Source: Anodontia alba
Taxonomy: Eukaryota; Mollusca; Bivalvia; Lucinida; Lucinidae
Direction: 5' to 3'
DNA: 64,000 nucleotides
NCBI GenBank assembly: GCA_964016985.1
Contig: OZ024826.1
Coordinates: 65,868,563-65,932,562 of the forward strand
The notes below the pieces were generated by a model. It was not told the origin of the DNA and did no database searches. It worked only from the letters and a program-made list of their open reading frames with translations. Within the stretch, counting starts at the first letter, position 1, and every line of letters starts with the position of its first letter. Both the position numbers and the translations under genes were made by a program. Below, one piece after another: positions 56,961 to 64,000 of the stretch.

Positions 56961-57115
56961 AAGCAATTTAGCGTATTAAGTAATGGTTTAGACCTCTTAA
57001 AATAAACCGGACGCACCTAAAACAATGAATGAATGGTCTCTTCCAATTAATAAGGATAGAAGAGTCCATTAGGTACAAAAGATGGTTAATATCACGGTAC
57101 ATTATACCTATTAGA
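56751..57115 (+). repeat. Direct duplication, about 250-bp period
   Basis: 56751-56845 and 57001-57110 share AATAAACCG, CCTAAAACAAT, AATTAATAAGGATAGAAGAG and GGTTAATATCA-type phrases. It interleaves with the 505-bp duplication, and GTTTAGACCTCTTAA occurs twice between (56952, 56981). Confidence 0.75.
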
Positions 57116-57645
57116 TTTTATGGTCAATGAAAGAATCGCAATGTCGGATGCCAAGTGCTGTCAATTATTCATTGACCCTAACATCTGATTCAGCTCCTGT
57201 ATATGGTGCAAGAAATGACCAACACGATCGTGGGAACACTACTGTATGCAGTGCCCGTAATGACCACCTCCACCATGGGGACGCTACTCAATACAGTGCT
57301 AATAATGACCACCTCTGCTGCGGGAACACTACTGCATAACGTGCCAATAATGACCGCCTCCACCGTGAGAACACTACGCCAGTAATGACCATCTCTACCG
57401 TGGGAACACTACTGCATACAATGCCAGTAACGTCTACCTCCACTGTGGGAGCACCGTCGGAACCCTACTTATACAGTACTCCGCTGTAAGAAAGCTACTG
57501 TATACAGTGCCAGAAATGATCATCTCCACCGAGGGAACACAACTGTATACAGCGCCAGTAATATGCACTCCACCTTGGGAATACTACTGTATAGAATGCC
57601 AGAAATGTCTACCTCCACCGTGAGAACACTACACTACTGTATACC

Positions 57646-58560
57646 GTGCCAGTAATGACCACCTCCACCGTGGAAAAACTACTGTATACAATGCCAGTTA
57701 TGTCTATCTCCACCGTGGGAAAACTACTGTATACAGTGCCAATAATGACCACCTCCACCGTGGGGGGACAACAACTACTGTATACAATGCCAGTTATGTC
57801 TATCTCCACCGTGGGAACACTACTGTATACAGTGCCAGTAATGACCACCTCCACCGTGGAAAAACTACTGTATATAGTGCCAGTAATGACCACCTCCACC
57901 GTGGGGGTGGGGGGGGGGGGGGAGGATACAATGGCAGTTATATCCATCTCCAATGTGGAAACACTACTGTATAACGTGCCAGCAATGACCACCTCCACCG
58001 TGGAAAAACTACTGTATACAGTGCTAGTAATTACCATCTCCACCTTGGGCGGAAAACTACTGTATACACTGCCAGTTATGTCCATCTCCACCGTGGGAAC
58101 ACCACTGTATACAGTGCCAGTAATGACCACCTCCACCGTGGGGGGACAACAACTACTGTATACAATGCCAGTTATGTCTATCTCCACCGTGGAAAAACTA
58201 CTGTATATAGTGCCAGTAATGACCACCTCCACCGTGGGGGTGGGGTGGGGGGTACAATGGCAGTTATATCCATCTCCAACGTGGGAACACTACTGTATAA
58301 CGTGCCAGCAATGACCACCTCCACCGTGGAAAAACTACTGTATATAGTGCCAGTAATGACCACCTCCACCGTGGGGGTGGGGGGATACAATGGCAGTTAT
58401 ATCCATCTCCAACGTGGAAACACTACTGTATAACGTGCTAGTAATTACCATCTCCACCTTGGGCGGAAAACTATTGTATACACTGCCAGTTATGTCCATC
58501 TCCACCGTGGGAACACTACTGTATACAGTGCCAGTAATGATCACCTCCACCGTGGGCGGG
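57646..58560 (+). repeat. Higher-order section of the 45-bp array with G-runs
   Basis: Two monomer subtypes alternate: CAGTAATGACCACCTCCACC and CAGTTATGTCTATCTCCACC. Blocks beginning after GGTGGGGG-type runs and containing ATGGCAGTTATATCCATCTC recur near 57930, 58254 and 58392. G-runs sit at 57901-57923, 58230-58250, 58372-58384 and 58554-58570. Confidence 0.8.
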
Positions 58561-59341
58561 GGTGGGTGGGGAAACTTCTGTATACAATGCCAGTTATGTC
58601 CATCTCTACATTAGGAAAACTACTGTAAACAATGCTAGTAATTACCACCTCCACCGTGGGGGGGACAACAACTACTGTATACAATGCCAGTTATGTCCAT
58701 CTTCACCGTGGGAACACTACTGTATAACGTGCCAGCAATTACCACTTCCACCGTCGGAGCCCTATTGTATACAGTAACAGTAAAGTCCACCGCCACCGTT
58801 GATACACTACTATAAATAGGGCCGGTAATGACCACCTCTGCTGTGTGAACACTACTGAATATAGTGCCAGTAATGACCACCTACACTGTGGTAGCCTACT
58901 GTATAGAGTGCAAGTAATGTCCACATCCACCGTGAGAATACTACTGTATACAGTGTCAGTAATGACCACCTCCACGGGGGGAACACTACAGTACACAATG
59001 CCAGTAATGTGCACCTCTTACGTGGAAACACTACAGTGTAACGTGTAACGTATCAGTAATTGCCACCACTACCGTTGGAACACTACTGTATATAGTGCCG
59101 GTAATGACTACCTCCACCGTGGAATCACTACTGAAGAGAGCGCCAGTAATAGCCGCCGCCACAGGGAGAACACTACTGTATACAGAGCCAGTAATAGCCA
59201 CCTCCACCGTGGGAACACTAAATAATGTATACAATGCATTGTATTAGCACATTTCTACGTGGGAATACTGTTGAATATAGTAGCAATGATAGCCACCTCC
59301 AGCGTGGGAATACTACTGAATAAAGTGCCAGAAATAGCCAC

Positions 59342-59354
59342 CTCCACCGCGGGA
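59342..59354. repeat. Target-site duplication, left
   Basis: CTCCACCGCGGGA, identical to 59577-59589 on the other side of the SINE. Both carry CCGCGGG where most array units have CCGTGGG. Confidence 0.85.
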
Positions 59355-59576
59355 TTTTTTTTTTTTTATTTTGATTTTACGGCCCTTTCAAGAATATTTC
59401 ACTTATATCGAGCCGATCGTTCGTCAAAGGTGGGCGAAAACCGAAGAACCCGGGGAAAAAACCACCTGACCATCCGTAAGCAGAACTTGGCTTTCCCACA
59501 TGTGACCCGAGCGAGGCTCGAACCACAGTGGTGGATAAAGAGTCAACTCTCCTATCGACTAGGCTACGGGGGCCCG
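59355..59576 (-). mobile_element. SINE inserted in the 45-bp array (minus strand)
   Basis: Read on the minus strand from 59576: GGGCCCCCGTAGCCTAGTCG (A-box region), TGTGGTTCGAGCCTCGCTCG (B box), body with GGGAAAGCCAAGTTCTGC and TTTTCGCCCACC, then AAGTGAAATATTCTTGAAAG, GGCCGTAAAATCAAAATA and an A-run. It differs from the SINE family at 18736 in head and body, but the 3' tail is recognisably related, as when SINEs share a partner LINE. Flanked by a perfect 13-bp target-site duplication, the hallmark of LINE-mediated retroposition. Confidence 0.9.
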
Positions 59577-59589
59577 CTCCACCGCGGGA
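59577..59589. repeat. Target-site duplication, right
   Basis: CTCCACCGCGGGA, partner of 59342-59354. Confidence 0.85.
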
Positions 59590-60945
59590 ACACTACATTA
59601 TACAATGACACTAATTGCCACCTCCAACGTAGAAACACTACCGAACATAGTGTCAGTAATAGCAACCTCCGCCGTGGGAACACTACTATATACAGTACCA
59701 GTAATAACCACCTCCACCATGGGAACACTACTGTACTGCAGATAGTACCCACCTCCATTGTGGGACCACTACTATATACTGTGTCAATAATGACCACCTC
59801 CACACTGCTGTTTATAGCGCCACTAATAGCCACACTACTGTATATATTGGCGATAATGATCACCTCCACCATGGGAAGAGTATTGTATACAGTGCCAATA
59901 ATATCCACCTCCACCTTGAGAGGACTAATGTATACAGTACCATTAATAGCCTCCACAACCGTGGGCACACGAATGAATACAGTGCCAGTAATGTCCATCT
60001 CTACCGCGGGAACACTATTGTATATAGTGCCAGTAATAGCCTTCCACCATGAGAACACTACTGGATACACTGCCTGTAATGACGACCTTTACCGTGGGAA
60101 CACTACTGCATACAGTGCCAGTGACAGCAACCTCCGCCGTGGGAACACTACTGTATACAGTGCCAGTAATAACGACCTGCACTGTGGGAACCCTACTTCA
60201 TACAGTGCCAGTAATAGCCACCTCCACCATTGGGACACAACGGTATATAGTGCCAGTAATGGCCATTTCCACCGTGGGAACACTACTTTATACAGTACTG
60301 GTAATGATGACCTCCACCGTGGGTACACTACTGTATACAGTATCAGCAAAGCCATATCCATCATGGGAACACTGCTTTATATAGTGCCAGTAATGACCAC
60401 CTCCATCGTGGGAAGTGTTCCCACGGTGTAAGTGGTCAATACTGGCACTACATATAGAAATTTTCCCACTATGCATAAGGACATTAACTGACACTGTATA
60501 TAATGGATTTCGAATGGAGGAGGTAGTCATTACTAGCATTGTATACAGTAGTGCTCCCTCGATGGAGATGGCCAATATTGGCACTGTATACAATAGTGTT
60601 CCACGGTGGAGGTGGTTATTACTGGCACTGTATACGGTAGTGTTCCCACGGTGGACGTGGTAATTTCTAATCCTTTATACAGTAGTGTTCGCACGGTGTA
60701 GGCGGCTATTACTGACAGTATACAGTAGTGCTCCCTTAGTTGAGGTGGCCAATACTGACATTGTATACAGTAGTGTTCCCAATATGGAGGCCTTTATTAC
60801 TGGCACTGTATACAGCAGTGTTCCTACGGTGAAGAATCCGAGATGTACATAGCTGGCACTATATACAGTAGTGTAGGCGATCGTTACTGACAGTAGTGAT
60901 TGCCTACAGCGTGGAGGTTGCCGTCTATGACCTTATAACCTATAG

Positions 60946-61461
60946 TGTCTATTCTCATAGTGTCTAATCTCATATTGTATGCCTGTATGAGGGCCTCATG
61001 GAAGATTTTTTTTTGGTCTATGTCTGTTCTGCCTAAAGAGCCTCATTGAGGTCTAACTCTTTTGTTGGTTATTCTCCTTACACCCACTGTTTGTGTGAGC
61101 GAGCATCGACATTTCTGGCACACGCTCGCCTGAACATAGACAGAGAAATGTTGCACTTGTTTCTTATGGGGTCTTTAATATATTATGTTTTCAGTGACTT
61201 TAAAACCTTTACTGCATTCAGCGGAAACGTCCAATTTGGACTGTATTTTAATCAGTAAATTTATATAATGATTTGATGCAACAGAGCCTTACCTGTAAAA
61301 AATTGGTAATTTTTCATAGAGAGTAGCATTTGAGTTTTATCATTTTTTCCTGCCTAAAAGAGCTAAGGTGGTGTAAACCATTACTTAATAAGTGCTCGGC
61401 ATTATAATGTTGAACGTATCACAACAGTTCAACGCAAAATCGAGTATAAACTTTGTAAAAC
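60946..61461. other. No recognised gene
   Basis: Between the 45-bp array and the next array. TAAACCATTACTTAATA (61373-61389) is the reverse complement of a phrase left of the array (TATTAAGTAATGGTTTA, 56965-56981), a possible remnant of outer inverted arms. A 70-codon frame (61046-61258) has no motif. Confidence 0.4.
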
Positions 61462-62550
61462 GAGAGGGCCAAGATGGCCCTGTATCGCTCACCTGAGTAT
61501 CAGGCAAGTGACCGCTGGGTCGGACCATTTCTTACTTCAGGGCTGTAGTTTGAACAAGATTGCGGCCATCTTGGATTTCCGATCGGTAGGATTTGGGCAA
61601 TTTTTGATCTACAAGTCACCCCGATGCTTCCTAGCAGGTTTCGAATCAATTGGCCTTAGGGTTCAGGAGAAGAAGCGAAAAATAGATTTTTCAAGATGGG
61701 GGCCATGGCGGCCATCTTGGATTTCCGATCGGAATTATTTTAGCTATTTTTGAGCTACAAGTGACCCCGATGCTTCCTACTAAGTTTCAAGTCAATTGGC
61801 CTTTCAGTTCAGGAGAAGAATCGACAAAATAGATTTTCAAGATGGCGGCAATGGCGGCTATCTTGGATTTCTGATCGGAACGAATTTAACTATTTTTGAT
61901 CTACAAGTCACCCCAATGCTTTCTACCAAGTTTCGAGTCAATTGGCCTTTCGGTTCAGAAATAGAAGCAAAAAATAGATTTTCAAGATGGCGGCTATCTT
62001 GGATTTCCGATCGGAACGATTTAAGCTATTTTTTGATCTACAATAAAAATCAAAAAGGATTACCTTTGGAAACAAAGAACTCACAAAATCACGAAAATCG
62101 GAGACTCTGTTTGATTGCATTTTGTCATATGCAACACTATAGTTTGCGAGGCTACAAGTCACCCCGATGCTTTCTACCAAGGTTTCGAGTCAATTGGCCT
62201 TTTGGTTCAGGAGAAAAAATGGCGGCCACGGCGGCCGTCTTGGATTTACGATCGGAATAATTTTAGCTGGTTTTGATTTACAAGTCACCCCGATGCTTCC
62301 TATCAAGTTTCAAGTCAGCTGGACTTTCGGTTCAGAAGAAGCGAAAAATAGATTTTTAAGATGGCGGCCATTGCGGTCATCTTGGATTGCCAATCAAAAT
62401 GATTTTAGCTATTTTTGATCTACATGTCACCCCGATGCTTCCTACCACGTTTCGAGAATTGACCTTTCGGTTCAGGAGAAGAAGCGAAATATAGATTTTA
62501 AAGACGGCGACCATAGCGGGCATCTTGGATTTTCGATATGAACGATTTTC
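61462..62550 (-). mobile_element. Helitron-like ~140-bp array with terminal motif (inverted)
   Basis: It begins with AGAGGGCCAAGATGGCCCTG, an 8-bp-stem hairpin, and ATCGCTCACCTGAG (61462-61497), the reverse complement of the ending at 10012-10048. About seven copies follow of AAGATGGCGGCCATGGCGGC, CATCTTGGATTTCCGATCGG, TTTTTGATCTACAAGTCACC, CCGATGCTTCCTA, AGTTTCGAGTCAATTGGCC and CAGGAGAAGAAGCGAAAAAT. The 154-codon frame at 61796-62260 is repeat translation. Dispersed repeat E copies occur inside and at the right edge. Confidence 0.7.
62044..62151 (-). repeat. Dispersed repeat E, copy inserted in the array
   Basis: CCTTTGGAAACAAAGAACTC, CACGAAAATCGGAGACTC and TAGTTTGCGAGG match E copy 2 (7391-7612). 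It interrupts one array monomer, and CTACAA flanks it on both sides (62038-62043 and 62152-62157), where an uninterrupted monomer has it once. A 6-bp target-site duplication is likely. Confidence 0.75.
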
Positions 62551-62554
62551 GATC

Positions 62555-62630
62555 TACAATAAACGTCAAAAAGATTGCCTTTGGAAACAAAGAACACAAT
62601 ACAGATTAGAAAATGGGAGTCTCGGTTTTA
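62555..62630 (-). repeat. Dispersed repeat E, truncated copy at array edge
   Basis: GTCAAAAAGATTGCCTTTGG, AAACAAAGAACACAA and GGGAGTCTCGGTTTTA match E up to its hairpin loop. It too follows TTTTCGATCTACAA, the same monomer position as the copy at 62044. Penelope-like sequence begins directly after it. Confidence 0.7.
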
Positions 62631-64000
62631 CCATACCAGCTTACTTCAAAAACCAGAGCCCACCTATCATCTCCTACAGTTATTCGTCTCCAATTGCACC
62701 TAAAATTTTCAATTTTAAAAACGTGCTGCAAGGGCTAAATACTGAGAACATTACTCGAAACCCCTCAGCGTGTTCCTGTAAAACATCGGAGTTCTGCTAT
62801 AATCCCGCCGATCACATCATAACAGGTGACCTCAATATAGTCAGGATTAGCAAACTCAGGGACATTCTTTCCAAAGGCCCTAAACACAGGGAACCCAGGT
62901 CTTTTACTTGGAAACAGAATTCCAAATTAATTTTGGATTCTGTTCAAGAGTATGCACGACGCTGGGCTAAGGAAGAGGACGTGGAGGTTGACCCCCTGTC
63001 TGAATGGGTTAAATCGGTAATGTCCTTGGTAAACAGACGTGTCTCAGTACTCAGCAGAACCATGTCTCGCCGACATGAATCGGTGTTTGATGATCCAGAT
63101 GTTGCTGCTGAGTTAGCTGAAATCCATGAGAAGTTTGTCGTTGTTCCAGCAGACAAGGTATCTAATAACATTGTGTTTGTTTGCAAAACACACTATATAA
63201 ACTGCATAATGGAAGAGCTTGGTATGAGTACCATGACCGGAAACCCTACATATAATCTTACTGCTATGTCCAAGGACGAAATTCTACAAAACCACCGTTC
63301 GGTGATGCTGACATTCGGAATTTCCTCCAAGAGGAAGATATTGACCTTCCCAAAGTGTATTGGATTCCTAAACTTCACAAGAACCCGTACAAGCAGAGAT
63401 ATATTGCGGGTTCAGCTAAGTGCTCAACCAAGCCACTTTCTCATTCTAACACGAATCCTAACCGCAGTTAAAGAAGGCCTTCAGAAGTATTGTGACACTG
63501 CATATGCCAGAAGTGGTGTTAATCAGATGTGGATCCTGAAAAACTCCAAAGAGCTTTTAGAAAACCTAAAGGCACAATCTCTTCATTCCGTCAACAGTAT
63601 AAAATCTTTTGATTTCTCTACTCTTTACACTACTTTTGCTCATGATAAATTGAAATCTAAATTAAAGGAAATTATCAACCAGTGTTTCTTCTACAAGAAT
63701 GGTAACCATCGATTTCAGTATGTTGTCATTGGCTACAAAGACACATACTTCGTTCGGGATCACTCTGATGCGCAACAAAAATATTCAGATGCAGATGTCA
63801 TAAAGATGCTGGAATATCTAATCGACAATATTTTTGTGGAGTTCGGCGGACGGATATTTCAGCAAACAATCGGCATGCCGATGGGTACTAACTGTGCACC
63901 GTTACTTGCCGACTTGTTACTATACTCGTATGAGGCGGAGTTTGTACAAAGTCTCCTCGAAGCAGGCAAGAAACACCTCGCACAACAATTCAATTTCACC
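62612..64000 (+). pseudogene. Penelope-like element reverse transcriptase, 5'-truncated, runs off window
   Basis: One plus-strand frame is open from 62612 to the window end (463 codons), the element part starting at about 62633. It shows CSCKTSEFCYNPADHIITGD, LNIVRISKLRDILSKGPKHR, then a region where the recognisable protein (DLPKVYWIPKLHKNPYKQRY, IAGSAKCSTKPLS) lies in another frame (about 63326-63438), then back in frame ILTAVKEGLQKYCDTAY, WILKNSKELLENL, FDFSTLYTT (motif A Asp) and GMPMGTNCAPLLADLLLYSY (motif B). Two 1-nt indels of opposite sign explain the shifted patch. Motif C and any endonuclease would lie beyond 64000. It lacks a start codon in context and abuts repeat E. Confidence 0.88.

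Larger units (their letters stand above)
57190..60945. repeat. 45-bp satellite array with orientation switch
   Basis: The plus block (57190 to about 60413) repeats ACTACTGTATACAGTGCCAG, TAATGACCACCTCCACCGTG, GGAAC. From about 60414 to 60945 the same unit runs inverted (GTTCCCACGGTGGAGGTGG, TATTACTGGCACTGTATACA). About 66 direct and 11 inverted copies. Since 45 is a multiple of three, all six frames give long 15-residue-repeat frames on either strand (for example plus 59259-60431, which also crosses a SINE). These are not believed to be proteins. Array edges are increasingly diverged. Confidence 0.92.

Noticed and set aside
59259..60431. 390-codon plus-strand frame
   Set aside because: It translates the 45-bp satellite and runs straight through an inserted SINE. 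Frames on the opposite strand are similarly open.
61796..62260. 154-codon frame with repeated FRWNWPFGS-like phrases
   Set aside because: It is a translation of the ~140-bp array crossing an inserted repeat E copy.

Overview
The window looks like repeat-dominated intergenic or intronic DNA of a eukaryote, most likely a marine bivalve mollusc. That placement is inferred from the repeat content: tRNA-headed SINEs with a bivalve-style 3' tail, CR1-like LINE pieces, Penelope-like reverse transcriptases, many short hairpin elements, and tandem arrays ending in a hairpin plus CTCACCTGAG-type motif. I found no convincing intact host protein-coding gene, no rRNA and no functional tRNA. Every recognisable coding signature belongs to a retroelement, and all of these are broken except possibly a Penelope-like copy cut by the window end.

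Layout. 1-6280: satellite-like array of roughly 0.7-0.8 kb composite monomers that flips orientation near 910. 6281-18477: patchwork of minisatellites, degenerate short arrays, a dispersed hairpin family (called E here), a Helitron-like array at 9270-10048, a small inverted-repeat element at 16126-16354 and SINE remnants. 18478-22550: a directly duplicated SINE-bearing segment flanking a 2.8 kb palindromic element (19312-22086) whose inner arms are 108-bp tandem repeats. 22550-24060: hairpins and a palindromic MITE. 24060-32046, minus strand: CR1-like LINE ORF2 remains (2A peptide, endonuclease, reverse transcriptase, C-terminal Cys motif) and, 3 kb upstream, an ORF1 (coiled coil plus RRM) with an in-frame stop. 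33741-46947: a 13.2 kb palindrome of about 80 copies of a ~153-bp repeat, with flanking unique inverted arms and higher-order 615-bp and 1081-bp duplications. 48949-49905, minus strand: degraded Penelope-like RT. 50985-52400: two further arrays. 52400-57190: mostly unannotated sequence with MITE and SINE fragments. 57190-60945: a 45-bp repeat array that also flips orientation (near 60413) and carries a SINE with a perfect 13-bp target-site duplication. 61462-62550: ~140-bp array with the same terminal motif as the other Helitron-like arrays. 62612-64000: a second Penelope-like RT running off the window end.

The most striking theme is that four unrelated tandem arrays (monomers of about 750, 108, 153 and 45 bp) each consist of two blocks in opposite orientation meeting at one centre. 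Two of them are bounded by unique inverted arms, which is the architecture of foldback-type elements. This may be a shared mode of array birth or a family of non-autonomous foldback-like transposons. All repeat family assignments rest on reading the sequence and were not checked against a database.
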